Source: Alkalibacter mobilis (GTDB taxonomy: Bacteria; Bacillota; Clostridia; Eubacteriales; Alkalibacteraceae). From it: a DNA stretch of 64,000 nucleotides. Positions 15,737 to 24,486 of this stretch are shown here, piece by piece. The position numbers and the translations under genes are program-made. Position 1 is the first letter of the stretch. Each line of letters opens with the position of its first letter. Location of the stretch: positions 1 to 64,000 of the forward strand of contig NZ_JADNRK010000010.1 in assembly GCF_015594845.1 (NCBI RefSeq), read 5' to 3'. The notes beneath the pieces were generated by a model. It was not told the DNA's origin, made no database searches, and saw nothing but the letters and a program-made list of their open reading frames with translations.

Positions 15737-18385
15737 TTATCTTTGATCGCTACCTGGTGTTCCATTATTTTTCAATACAGCTTGTGCTGCCGAAAGCCTT
15801 GCAATCGGGACTCTGTATGGTGAGCAGGAAACGTACTGCAAACCTACCTTGTTGAAGAATTCAACAGATTTAGGATCTCCTCCATGTTCTCCACATACTC
15901 CCATTTTCATGTTTGGTTTAACTGATTTGCCCAGTTTGACAGCCATTTCCACAAGTTTTCCTACGCCGTCTACATCTATACTTTGGAAAGGGTCATCTGT
16001 AAGTACTTCTTTTTCCCTATACTCCGAAATAAACTTACCTGCATCATCTCTTGAAAAGCCAAAGGTCATCTGGGTTAAATCATTTGTACCAAACGAGAAG
16101 AAATCTGCATTCGATGCTATTTCATCTGCTGTCAAAGCCGCCCTGGGAACTTCTATCATAGTTCCTACCAGATAATCAGTTCTTTTACCCTTTTCTTCCA
16201 TTATCTTTTCAGCTGTTTGGACTACGATCTCTTTCACATAATCCAGTTCTGATTTTATGCCGACCAGCGGTATCATTATTTCGGGTATGATAGTAGTTTT
16301 TTCTTCATCTTCAACTTCCAATGCAGCTTCAATGATCGCCCTCGTCTGCATCTGAGCAATCTCCGGGTAGGTGACTGCCAAACGGCACCCTCTATGCCCC
16401 AACATTGGATTGAACTCATGAAGACTGTTTATGACTTCTTTCAGTTCACTAACATTCATTTCCATTTCTTCGGCTAATGCAATTATATCTTTTTCATCCG
16501 TAGGAAGAAATTCATGAAGTGGCGGGTCAAGCAGCCTTATAGTAACAGGGAATCCTTTCATTACCTTGAATAAACCTTTAAAGTCTTTCTTCTGCATTGG
16601 CAGAAGTTTGTTTAAGGCCTTGTTTCTTTTTGTCAAAGTCTCGGACAAGATCATCTCCCTTACAACAGGTATTCTTTCTTCATCAAAGAACATGTGCTCT
16701 GTACGGCAAAGTCCAATCCCTTCAGCTCCAAATGACAGAGAAGTTTCCGCATCTCTAGGTGTATCTGCATTTGTTCTGACTCCCAGTATTCTCCTATCGT
16801 CAGCCCAGCTCATCAGTTTGGCAAAGTCACCTGACAATGTTGGTTCTACTGTCTTTATGCTGCCTGGATAAACTTTGCCTGTGCTGCCATCCAAGGATAT
16901 AAAATCCCCTTCGTTGATTTTAATATCACCGACTGCAAATATTTTTGAATCTTCATCGACTTTGACCATTTCACAACCGGCTACGCAACACTTGCCCATT
17001 CCTCTTGCCACTACGGCTGCATGTGATGTCATTCCACCCCTGGAAGTAAGAATGCCTTGCGCAACGTTCATACCTTCTATGTCTTCGGGAGAAGTCTCTT
17101 TTCTTACCAAAACCACCTTTTCACCTGTTGAAGCAGCCTTGACTGCATCTTCAGCCGTGAAATAAACTTTGCCTGTAGCCGCTCCAGGTGAAGCCGGTAA
17201 ACCTGTCGCAATGGGAACTGCCATTTTCATGGTTTCTCCGTCAAATGTAGGATGCAACAACTGATCCAGCTGCTTTGGATCGATTCTCAAAATAGCTTCA
17301 TCCTGGGTCAAAAGTCCCTCTTCAACCATTTCAACTGCTACTCTCAATGACGCATTTATAGTTCTCTTTCCGTTTCTTGTTTGTAATATGTATAATTTAC
17401 CTTGTTCGATGGTAAATTCAATATCCTGCATGTCTTTGTAATGGTTTTCTAAATTATTTGTGATCACTGAAAATTGCTCGAAAACTTCAGGCATGATATC
17501 CTGGAGTTCCTCTATCGACTTTGGAGTCCTGATACCGGCTACAACGTCTTCGCCTTGTGCATTCATCAAAAATTCACCGTAAAGCTTTTTCTCGCCGGTT
17601 GCGGGATTACGAGTGAATGCAACACCGGTTCCCGAATCGTCCCCCATATTTCCAAAGACCATGGATTGAACGTTGACAGCCGTTCCAAGATTGTGCGGAA
17701 TATCATACAAATTTCTGTAAGCGATTGCTCTGGCATTGTTCCAAGATCGGAATACAGCATTTACCGCTTCCATCAACTGCTCGTTTGGTACTTGTGGAAA
17801 ATCTCTTCCAGACTCCTTTTTTACAATAGCTTTAAAATCCTTTACTATGTCCTTCAAATCATCCACTGTCAATTGTGTGTCGTTTTCGTAACCGAATTTT
17901 TCCTTATATTTGTCCAAAACATTCTCGAACCTGAACTTTGGTATCTCCAAAACAACATCTGAGAACATTTGAATGAACCTTCTGTAGCTGTCATACGCAA
18001 ATCTCATATTGTCTGTTTTTTCTCCTATCGCTATAACGGTTTCGTCATTAAGACCAAGGTTCAATATGGTGTCCATCATACCCGGCATTGAAAACATGGC
18101 GCCCGATCTTACTGAAACCAGAAGCGGATTCACTTTGTCACCGAATTTTTTATTAGTTTTTTCTTCGATGGATTTGAAATCTTTGGTTATCTGATCGATA
18201 ATTTCAGGTGTAATACTTTTGTTGTTTTCGTAATATGCCCTGCATGCATCAGTAGAGATAGTAAAACCTGGAGGTACTGGCAGCCCTATATTGGTCATTT
18301 CAGCCAAATTTGCACCTTTCCCCCCCAGTAGAGCTTTCATTGATGCATTTCCTTCTTCAAACAGATAGACGAACTTATTACTCAT
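15737..18385 (-). CDS. ppdK: Pyruvate, phosphate dikinase
   Basis: PPDK interconverts pyruvate + ATP + Pi and PEP + AMP + PPi, a reversible glycolytic/gluconeogenic step. The protein shows the N-terminal ATP-grasp domain (GGKGANLAEM), the central phosphohistidine domain with GGMTSHAAVVARGMGKCC (catalytic His, preceding Thr as regulatory site), and the C-terminal PEP/pyruvate TIM barrel with GVCGEHGGDP. I start it at ATG 18385, after GAGGGGG, giving 882 residues, the usual family length; an in-frame extension to 18469 would lie inside ppsR. Start and ppsR stop overlap as ATGA. Co-transcription with its regulator explains how activity follows energy charge. Confidence 0.97.
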   Translation of the reverse strand: MSNKFVYLFEEGNASMKALLGGKGANLAEMTNIGLPVPPGFTISTDACRAYYENNKSITPEIIDQITKDFKSIEEKTNKKFGDKVNPLLVSVRSGAMFSMPGMMDTILNLGLNDETVIAIGEKTDNMRFAYDSYRRFIQMFSDVVLEIPKFRFENVLDKYKEKFGYENDTQLTVDDLKDIVKDFKAIVKKESGRDFPQVPNEQLMEAVNAVFRSWNNARAIAYRNLYDIPHNLGTAVNVQSMVFGNMGDDSGTGVAFTRNPATGEKKLYGEFLMNAQGEDVVAGIRTPKSIEELQDIMPEVFEQFSVITNNLENHYKDMQDIEFTIEQGKLYILQTRNGKRTINASLRVAVEMVEEGLLTQDEAILRIDPKQLDQLLHPTFDGETMKMAVPIATGLPASPGAATGKVYFTAEDAVKAASTGEKVVLVRKETSPEDIEGMNVAQGILTSRGGMTSHAAVVARGMGKCCVAGCEMVKVDEDSKIFAVGDIKINEGDFISLDGSTGKVYPGSIKTVEPTLSGDFAKLMSWADDRRILGVRTNADTPRDAETSLSFGAEGIGLCRTEHMFFDEERIPVVREMILSETLTKRNKALNKLLPMQKKDFKGLFKVMKGFPVTIRLLDPPLHEFLPTDEKDIIALAEEMEMNVSELKEVINSLHEFNPMLGHRGCRLAVTYPEIAQMQTRAIIEAALEVEDEEKTTIIPEIMIPLVGIKSELDYVKEIVVQTAEKIMEEKGKRTDYLVGTMIEVPRAALTADEIASNADFFSFGTNDLTQMTFGFSRDDAGKFISEYREKEVLTDDPFQSIDVDGVGKLVEMAVKLGKSVKPNMKMGVCGEHGGDPKSVEFFNKVGLQYVSCSPYRVPIARLSAAQAVLKNNGTPGSDQR

Positions 18386-19203
18386 ATTGATTCCCCCTCG
18401 CGTATAATTGATAGTATTATGCTTGCAGTTTCCTCTATTGCTTTTGTGGAAACATTTATAACAGGACAACGCAGTTTATGAAATAATTTTTCAGCGAAAT
18501 CCAGTTCTTCGAGTATTCTTCCCATATTTGCATAAGTAGCCGTATAGTCCAGGCCAAGTGCCTTTAATCTTTCCTGTCGTATATTGTTCAATTTGTCGGG
18601 ATCATTGGTCAATCCTATTATCTTGCCTTTGATGGGTTCAAAAAGCTCCTTGGGTGGATCGACTTCGGGAACCAACGGTATGTTAGCCACCTTTATGTTT
18701 TTGTGAGCAAGGTACATGCTGAGCGGTGTCTTCGACGTCCTGGAAATCCCAAGCAATACTACATCCGCTTTTTTGATTCCTCTTGAATCCTTTCCGTCAT
18801 CATACTTCACTGCAAACTCAATAGCTTCTACTTTTTTGAAATAATCAGCATCCAATCTTCTGTTTAATCCTGCTTCAAACAAAGGTTCTCTGCTTGTTAT
18901 ATTTTTCAGAGCGTCTATTACAGGTCCCAAAACATCTACTGCAGGTATGTTGTACTGCCTGCACTTTTCATTCATGTATTCTTTCATCTCCGGTACTACC
19001 AGAGTAAATACAACAACTGATTTTTGATCTTTAGCTTCATAAAGTATTTCATCGATTTGGTCTTTTTCCAAAACGAAAGGATATCTTTTAATCTCACTTA
19101 TACTGCTGTTAAACTGAATTTTGCCTGCTTTTGCCACCAATTCCCCGGTTTCGCCCAAGGAGTCGGATATAACGTATATTATTCCTCTTTTTTTAGGTTC
19201 CAT
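18382..19203 (-). CDS. ppsR: PPDK regulatory protein (bifunctional kinase/phosphorylase, DUF299)
   Basis: The 273-residue protein has the DUF299 start VISDSLGETGELVAKA (residues 11-26) and the P-loop-like GISRTSKTP at 152-160. Members inactivate PPDK by ADP-dependent phosphorylation of the Thr next to its catalytic His and reactivate it with phosphate. The gene overlaps ppdK by four bases and follows the CcpN-like regulator by 13 bases, so regulator, modifying enzyme and target form one operon. The start ATG follows GGAGG. In Bacillus the homologue YqfL lies next to ccpN, consistent with the layout here. Confidence 0.95.
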   Translation of the reverse strand: MEPKKRGIIYVISDSLGETGELVAKAGKIQFNSSISEIKRYPFVLEKDQIDEILYEAKDQKSVVVFTLVVPEMKEYMNEKCRQYNIPAVDVLGPVIDALKNITSREPLFEAGLNRRLDADYFKKVEAIEFAVKYDDGKDSRGIKKADVVLLGISRTSKTPLSMYLAHKNIKVANIPLVPEVDPPKELFEPIKGKIIGLTNDPDKLNNIRQERLKALGLDYTATYANMGRILEELDFAEKLFHKLRCPVINVSTKAIEETASIILSIIREGESI

Positions 19204-19216
19204 TGTTGTTTCCTCC

Positions 19217-19858
19217 TCAATCGTTGCCGATGTTTACCATAGCGTTGGTAATGGTGGTCTTGGAAATTTTACCGATAATTTTCAATCTTTCAATGCCCTT
19301 CTCATCTCGAACTCTTTCAACGATTGGCAATGAATCCACCTGGTGATCTATTATCTTGACCGCTGCATCAAAAATCGACTCGTCCTGTTCACAATATACT
19401 ATATTCGGCATTCTCGTCATGATCATCGCTACTGGCATAGACTTGATGTCCTGGTTTCCCAGAGTAGCCTTTATAAAGTCTTTTCGTGATACTATCCCTG
19501 ACAAGAATCCCTTGTTTTGAACATAGATGTTACCCGTGTCTTCCAAAAACATCGTAACAATAGCGTCGTATATTGTAGTATCTTCGCTTACGACTACGGG
19601 TACGGACTTTACATCCATTACATGAATATTTTTTATAAAACTGCCCATCACACTTATCAAGGATTTCCCTGAGTAATAATAACCAACCTTGGGCCGAGCT
19701 TCCAATATCCCTATCATTGTAAGTATTGTAAGATCCGGTCTTAGAGTCGCTCTTGTCAAATTTATTTTCTCAGCTATCTGCTCGCTTGTGATAGGCTGAT
19801 GCGCTTTGACAATATCCAGAATTTCCATTTGTCTCTTCGATAGTTGTATTTTAGACAC
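19217..19858 (-). CDS. ccpN: CcpN-like transcriptional repressor (HTH + CBS pair)
   Basis: The 213-residue protein has an N-terminal winged helix-turn-helix (LSKRQMEILDIVKAHQPIT through LTRATLRPDLTILTMIGIL, quoted in parts) and two CBS domains (about residues 80-205), including SRKDFIKATLG. CcpN represses gluconeogenic genes in Bacillus and senses adenylates or phosphate through the CBS pair. Here it heads the ccpN-ppsR-ppdK operon, suggesting control of PPDK at both transcript and protein levels. The start is awkward: the in-frame GTG at 19858 is part of the GGGAGGTG ribosome site and there is no nearby ATG, so the true initiator may be non-canonical. Confidence 0.88.
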   Translation of the reverse strand: MSKIQLSKRQMEILDIVKAHQPITSEQIAEKINLTRATLRPDLTILTMIGILEARPKVGYYYSGKSLISVMGSFIKNIHVMDVKSVPVVVSEDTTIYDAIVTMFLEDTGNIYVQNKGFLSGIVSRKDFIKATLGNQDIKSMPVAMIMTRMPNIVYCEQDESIFDAAVKIIDHQVDSLPIVERVRDEKGIERLKIIGKISKTTITNAMVNIGND

Positions 19859-19958
19859 CTCCCAAGGTTAAGTATGTTCTATTATTAAGTTTTAACACGT
19901 ATAAAGTATAACATATTTCTCAAATTATTCTACTACATTTTAAAGTTTTTTTGTGTTT

Positions 19959-21347
19959 TTAGTATGCAATTTTCTCAGCTATGTAATTTTTCAATTCATT
20001 TATGTTCACCCTGATCTGATCCATTGAATCTCTATCCCTGACAGTAACTGTACCGTCTTCCAATGTATCAAAATCTATTGTAATACAATATGGCGTTCCG
20101 ATTTCATCTTGTCTTCTGTATCTTTTTCCTATACTACCGGCCTCATCGTAATCTATCATAAAATCTTTTGACAATTCTTGAAATACTTCCAAGGCTTTAT
20201 CTTTTAATTTTTTGGTAAGTGGTAACACTGCGCATTTAAATGCCGCCAGTGCCGGGTGGATCCTCAATACTGTTCTGGAGTCATTTTCATCGATTTGTTC
20301 ATTTTCAAAACCGTTGCACAAAAATGCCAAAAGTACTCTGTCAACGCCCAATGACGGTTCAATACAGTAAGGAATGTATTTTTCATTTGTAGTGGGATCA
20401 GTATATTTTAGATCTTTGCCGGAATGCTCCATATGCTGTTTCAAATCGTAATCTGTCCTGTCGGCTATACCCCACAGCTCTCCCCAACCAAAAGGAAATT
20501 TGAATTCAAAATCTGTTGTTGCATTGCTGTAATGTGACAATTCATCATCAGAGTGGTCTCTTAATCTTAAATTTTCTTCTTTAATTCCCAATCCCAATAT
20601 CCAATTCTTACAATAATTTTTCCAGTAATCAAACCACTCCAGGTCTTCTCCCGGTTTACAGAAAAACTCTAGTTCCATCTGCTCAAATTCTCTTGTCCTA
20701 AAAATAAAGTTTCCAGGTGTTATCTCATTTCTAAATGATTTTCCAATTTGAGCTATTCCAAAAGGTATTTTTTTTCGGGATGATCTTTGTATGTTAGCAA
20801 AATTGACGAAAATCCCCTGAGCAGTTTCCGGTCTCAAAAATATTTCATTTGCAGTGTCTTCCGTGACTCCTTGAAAAGTCTTGAACATTAAATTGAATTG
20901 CCTTATTTCCGTATAGTTTAAAGCTCCACAATTTGGACATTTAATGTTGTAATCCACGATAAAATCGTACATCTTGGAGTTTTCCCATCCGTCTACAATG
21001 ATTTCCTTTTGATTTGCAATACCAAAATCTTCTATTAGCTTATCAGCCCTATACCTGGATTTGCACTCTTTGCAATCCATAAGCGGGTCATTGAATCCGC
21101 CAATGTGACCAGAAGCTTCCCATGTTTTTGGATTCATAAGAATTGCAGAATCTATTCCGACATTGAATGGAGATTCCTGAACAAATTTTTTCCACCACAT
21201 TTTTTTGACATTGTTCTTTATTTCAACACCTATGGGACCGTAATCCCAACTATTTGCCAAGCCTCCGTAAATTTCAGAGCCGGGATAAATAATTCCTCTC
21301 ATTTTGCATATGCTTACAATTTCATTCATACTTAGTTCTGCACTCAT
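19959..21347 (-). CDS. glyS: Glycyl-tRNA synthetase (dimeric type)
   Basis: The 462-residue class II synthetase of the homodimeric type charges tRNA-Gly. Motif 2 ([21 protein letters not shown], quoted here in part as [14 protein letters not shown]) and motif 3 ([10 protein letters not shown]) are visible, as is a zinc-ribbon insertion with CKECKSRY and CPNCG. The C-terminal anticodon-binding domain ends the protein. The start ATG follows GGAGG. A T-box leader (21370-21590) precedes it, so expression should rise when tRNA-Gly is uncharged. Confidence 0.97.
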   Translation of the reverse strand: MSAELSMNEIVSICKMRGIIYPGSEIYGGLANSWDYGPIGVEIKNNVKKMWWKKFVQESPFNVGIDSAILMNPKTWEASGHIGGFNDPLMDCKECKSRYRADKLIEDFGIANQKEIIVDGWENSKMYDFIVDYNIKCPNCGALNYTEIRQFNLMFKTFQGVTEDTANEIFLRPETAQGIFVNFANIQRSSRKKIPFGIAQIGKSFRNEITPGNFIFRTREFEQMELEFFCKPGEDLEWFDYWKNYCKNWILGLGIKEENLRLRDHSDDELSHYSNATTDFEFKFPFGWGELWGIADRTDYDLKQHMEHSGKDLKYTDPTTNEKYIPYCIEPSLGVDRVLLAFLCNGFENEQIDENDSRTVLRIHPALAAFKCAVLPLTKKLKDKALEVFQELSKDFMIDYDEAGSIGKRYRRQDEIGTPYCITIDFDTLEDGTVTVRDRDSMDQIRVNINELKNYIAEKIAY

Positions 21348-21369
21348 TTCAAACCTCCATTATATTTTT

Positions 21370-21590
21370 TAAAATAAAAAATCCCCTGCTCCTGGCAAGG
21401 GACGGTATGACCGCGGTTCCACCCTAGTTGACCATTTGGTCCACTTTTAATGAAGATGCTCAAAAGCTCCCTTCAAAAGATTAAGCTGAAAAGCTCCCAC
21501 CGTCCTTTTCTCTCTAAAAACCAATCTCTTTCTACTCTTCTTTTTCATAGCATCGTATTAAATTTTCGTTATTATAAGTTAACAAAATTT
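21370..21590 (-). promoter_or_regulatory. T-box riboswitch controlling glyS
   Basis: On the minus strand the leader shows stem I bounded by GATGCT and AGCATC, a stem III GACC-AAAT-GGTC, the diagnostic antiterminator box AGGGTGGAACCGCG (21412-21425), and a terminator CCCTTGC-CAGGA-GCAGGGG followed by a U run. The specifier should be a glycine codon; GGGAGC on the 3' side of stem I is the candidate region, but I could not fix the loop. Confidence 0.9.
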
Positions 21591-21601
21591 TTGCTGCTTT
21601 G

Positions 21602-22345
21602 TCAAATGTTATTTGCAATAAATTCAAATGATTTGATTCTTCTTCCTACATGACTTTCCAGTATCTTATTTAATATATCCGAAATGTACAACCACCTTTG
21701 GGGGATTTTATCCATACATATCAATGCTTTCAATGATGATCTATGAATATTTTCCAGATATGATATCTCTTCTCGATTTAAAATATAAGAAGCACCATTT
21801 GTCTTGAGGCAATCTTTACATAGAAACACGCCTTCTGAAGGCATCAAACCTGATAAATCGGAAGGTTTCCCGCAAATGCCGCACTCTGAGAAGTTAAGTC
21901 CAAATCCCAATGCTGACAAAAATTTTAATTGAAAGGCGAGCAGCACAATATTATCGTCTTTCAGCGAATTGCTATTCAAAAAGTACAACAGATTCAATGC
22001 CATTCGCAAAACCTGATAATCGGATTCGTAATTCTCAAATGAAAGATCAATTGCTTCGACAAAATATGCCGCCTTGGATAATTTACCCAAATCATTTCTT
22101 AATTTGTGAAAAGACTCTACTATCTCAGCTTGATTGAGATAAGCAAAGCTCCTTCCTGTGTAGTATACGAAGTTACTGTAACAAAAAAGCTGGGTGGCCC
22201 CCATAAATGCGCTTTTGGGATTTCGTGCTCCTTTGACCATGGCAGTTATCTTACCGTGTTCTTTAGTAAATAATGTTATGATTTTATCGTTTTCACCGTA
22301 ATTCATGGATTTGATAACCAACCCTGCCGCCTTGTCCATAGCCAT
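21602..22345 (-). CDS. recO: DNA repair protein RecO
   Basis: RecO loads RecA at single-strand gaps with RecR and RecF. The protein has the N-terminal OB fold (AAGLVIKSMNYGENDKIITL), a KGARNPKS segment, and the C-terminal zinc finger CGICG...CKDC. I start it at ATG 22345, seven bases after AGG, which makes it overlap era by two codons. The longer frame to 22378 lacks a ribosome site and would run further into era. It closes the phoH-to-recO operon. Confidence 0.92.
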   Translation of the reverse strand: MAMDKAAGLVIKSMNYGENDKIITLFTKEHGKITAMVKGARNPKSAFMGATQLFCYSNFVYYTGRSFAYLNQAEIVESFHKLRNDLGKLSKAAYFVEAIDLSFENYESDYQVLRMALNLLYFLNSNSLKDDNIVLLAFQLKFLSALGFGLNFSECGICGKPSDLSGLMPSEGVFLCKDCLKTNGASYILNREEISYLENIHRSSLKALICMDKIPQRWLYISDILNKILESHVGRRIKSFEFIANNI

Positions 22346-22349
22346 GTTT

Positions 22350-23252
22350 TTACCTGTTTTTGTCCTGGTTATAACCAAAGCTTCTTAAGTCAAAGTCTTT
22401 GTCGCGCCAGTCTTCCTTGATTTTTACCCATAGCTGAAGATTGACCTGCGTTCCCAACAGATTCTCTATGTCTCTTCTGGCTTTTGTGCCAATTTTTTTG
22501 AGCATGGAACCGCCTTTTCCTATAATTATACCCTTGTGAGATTTTTTTTCCGTGTAGATAGTTGCCTCTATATCGATCAGCGAACCTTTTTTTCTTTCTT
22601 TCATGGACATTATTTCCACAGCTATTCCATGGGGTATCTCTTCATCCAAGCTTTGCAGGGCCTTTTCCCTAATCAGTTCTGCAACTATTACCTTTTCCGG
22701 TTGTTCCGTGATCATGTCCTCGGGGAAATACATAGGCCCCTCCGGAAGATACTTTTTCATTATCTCCAATAGTCTGTCAACATTTTCTCCTCTATCAGCA
22801 CTGATCGGAACTATCTCATCAAAATAATCATATTCCTTCATTATGTCTATTTTCGCTAATATTTCTTCTTTTTTTACCAGATCTATTTTATTCAATACAA
22901 GTATTTTAGGAATATTAATATCTTTCAATGCTTCAAGTATGAACTTATCTCCCGGCCCCGGCGCTTTCATATCGTCGGTTAGAAACAATATCAAATCCAC
23001 TTCTCGCATAGCCGACGTCGCTCCGTCTACCATGATGTTTCCCAGTTTATTTTTGGGTTTGTGTATCCCGGGTGTATCTAAAAATACCATCTGATAATCA
23101 TCAGTCGTATGTACACACCTGATCACATTACGGGTCGTCTGGGGTTTGGAGGATATAATTACCATTTTTTCCCCCAATATATTGTTCAATAGCGTAGATT
23201 TTCCTACATTAGGCCTACCTATTATGCTTATAAATCCTGATTTAAATCCCAT
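22350..23252 (-). CDS. era: GTPase Era
   Basis: Era binds the 3' end of 16S rRNA during 30S assembly. The 300-residue protein has G1 GRPNVGKST (residues 12-20), G3 DTPG, G4 NKID and a C-terminal KH domain with GKGGSMLKKIG. Length and order match the family. It overlaps cdd by 11 bases and recO by a few, so the genes are translationally coupled. Confidence 0.97.
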   Translation of the reverse strand: MGFKSGFISIIGRPNVGKSTLLNNILGEKMVIISSKPQTTRNVIRCVHTTDDYQMVFLDTPGIHKPKNKLGNIMVDGATSAMREVDLILFLTDDMKAPGPGDKFILEALKDINIPKILVLNKIDLVKKEEILAKIDIMKEYDYFDEIVPISADRGENVDRLLEIMKKYLPEGPMYFPEDMITEQPEKVIVAELIREKALQSLDEEIPHGIAVEIMSMKERKKGSLIDIEATIYTEKKSHKGIIIGKGGSMLKKIGTKARRDIENLLGTQVNLQLWVKIKEDWRDKDFDLRSFGYNQDKNR

Positions 23253-23667
23253 CTTGAACCTCTTCCATATCTTTATTTGTAAAACTGTTGGGTAAAAGCT
23301 TTCCTATTGTGGTAAGCTTCGCTTCTCCATTTTTATTCATCAAAACAATTATTATATCATCACCAAACTCTATTAAAACCTGGCGACAAATGCCACAGGG
23401 ATACAGGTGCTCTTTAGTGTCGCCTGAAATGGCTATCGCCTTGATATCAGTATGCCCCTCTGAAACCGCCTTGAAAACAGCGGTTCTTTCAGCGCAGTTT
23501 GTCGCTCCATAAGATGCGTTTTCCACATTGCAACCGCCGTAAATTTTCCCATCCCCGGTCATGACAGCAGCTCCTACCTTGAATCCGGAATAAGGTACAT
23601 ACGCATTTTTCTTGCTCTCTTGTGCGACCTCGATCAACTCTTTAAAATCCTGATTTATCTTATCCAA
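23242..23667 (-). CDS. cdd: Cytidine deaminase
   Basis: The 141-residue homotetrameric type deaminates cytidine and deoxycytidine to uridine forms. Zinc ligands and the catalytic Glu are in CAERTA and PCGICRQ. The start is TTG 23667, eight bases after GAGGTG, inside the end of dgkA. Placement between dgkA and era is common in clostridia. Together with the pyrimidine-nucleoside phosphorylase at 35156 it supports pyrimidine nucleoside salvage. Confidence 0.95.
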   Translation of the reverse strand: MDKINQDFKELIEVAQESKKNAYVPYSGFKVGAAVMTGDGKIYGGCNVENASYGATNCAERTAVFKAVSEGHTDIKAIAISGDTKEHLYPCGICRQVLIEFGDDIIIVLMNKNGEAKLTTIGKLLPNSFTNKDMEEVQDGI

Positions 23668-24035
23668 TTATACAACACCTCTACGATTCTGTGAAAAAAT
23701 ACCAAGTACCCTACAAAAACAGCTACAATGGCATTTATCAGAACTGCGCCTGCAGCAACATCTTTTGCAATTTTTGCCTTTTCGTGATAGTCTTCCGTAA
23801 TCATGTCCACAACCTTTTCGATGGCGGTATTAAACATCTCGCTTGTAATAACGAGACTGAACGTTATAAATAGCCCCGTCCATTCCACCATGTGTATATC
23901 AAAATACATTCCCGCAGCAATAACCAACGCTACAAAAGTAAAATGAATGCGCATATTCCTTTGGGTTTTCAGACAATAAGATATACCTTCGTATGCATAT
24001 TCAAAACTCTTTATTATTGATCTAACAGGCTTCAT
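23655..24035 (-). CDS. dgkA: Undecaprenol/diacylglycerol kinase (DgkA family)
   Basis: The 126-residue protein has three membrane helices and the family motif EMFNTAIEKVVD near residues 66-77. In Gram-positives this family phosphorylates undecaprenol, recycling the wall lipid carrier. It lies four bases after ybeY and overlaps cdd, within the usual clostridial order ybeY-dgkA-cdd-era. Confidence 0.92.
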   Translation of the reverse strand: MKPVRSIIKSFEYAYEGISYCLKTQRNMRIHFTFVALVIAAGMYFDIHMVEWTGLFITFSLVITSEMFNTAIEKVVDMITEDYHEKAKIAKDVAAGAVLINAIVAVFVGYLVFFHRIVEVLYNWIR

Positions 24036-24039
24036 CCAA

Positions 24040-24483
24040 TCACCTTTTCAATTCAAGAATATCCATTATCTCTTTTTCTTTGGATCTCATGACTCTTTTG
24101 TCATCTTCCTGCATATGGTCGTACCCCAAAAGATGCAACATGCCATGGGCTGTCAAGTAACTGATTTCTCTCCGAAAATCATGCCCGTACTCTTCAGACT
24201 GCTCAACTGCCCTCTTAAAACAAATAATGATATCTCCCAACTGAACCGGTTCAATATCTCCTTCTTCATACATGGGAAAAGACAAGACATCGGTCACAGA
24301 GTCCTTGGAACGATAGTCCCTGTTCAACTTTTTGATTTCCTCTTCTGCAACGATGGAAATTGCCACTTCGTAGTCAAACGTAAATTTTTCGATTTTAATT
24401 GCAGCTTCGACCGTTTTATTGATAAGGTCAACAAGTTCATCGTCGATTGTTTCGTCGGTTCTATTATCGATGAAAATTTCCAT
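24040..24483 (-). CDS. ybeY: Endoribonuclease YbeY
   Basis: The 147-residue metalloprotein has the zinc motif HGMLHLLGYDH, the defining H-x3-H-x5-H pattern, and SVTDVLSFPM upstream. YbeY acts in 16S rRNA 3' maturation and ribosome quality control, and binds Era. The start ATG follows GGAGAG and is three bases from the pgpH stop. Confidence 0.96.
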   Translation of the reverse strand: MEIFIDNRTDETIDDELVDLINKTVEAAIKIEKFTFDYEVAISIVAEEEIKKLNRDYRSKDSVTDVLSFPMYEEGDIEPVQLGDIIICFKRAVEQSEEYGHDFRREISYLTAHGMLHLLGYDHMQEDDKRVMRSKEKEIMDILELKR

Positions 24484-24486
24484 ATC

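Noticed and set aside
17474-17962. 162-codon plus-strand frame inside ppdK
   Set aside because: Antisense shadow of a certain gene, no ribosome site, no similarity.
18386-18469. N-terminal extension of PPDK
   Set aside because: The added residues lie inside ppsR and are unlike any PPDK; ATG 18385 has a strong ribosome site.
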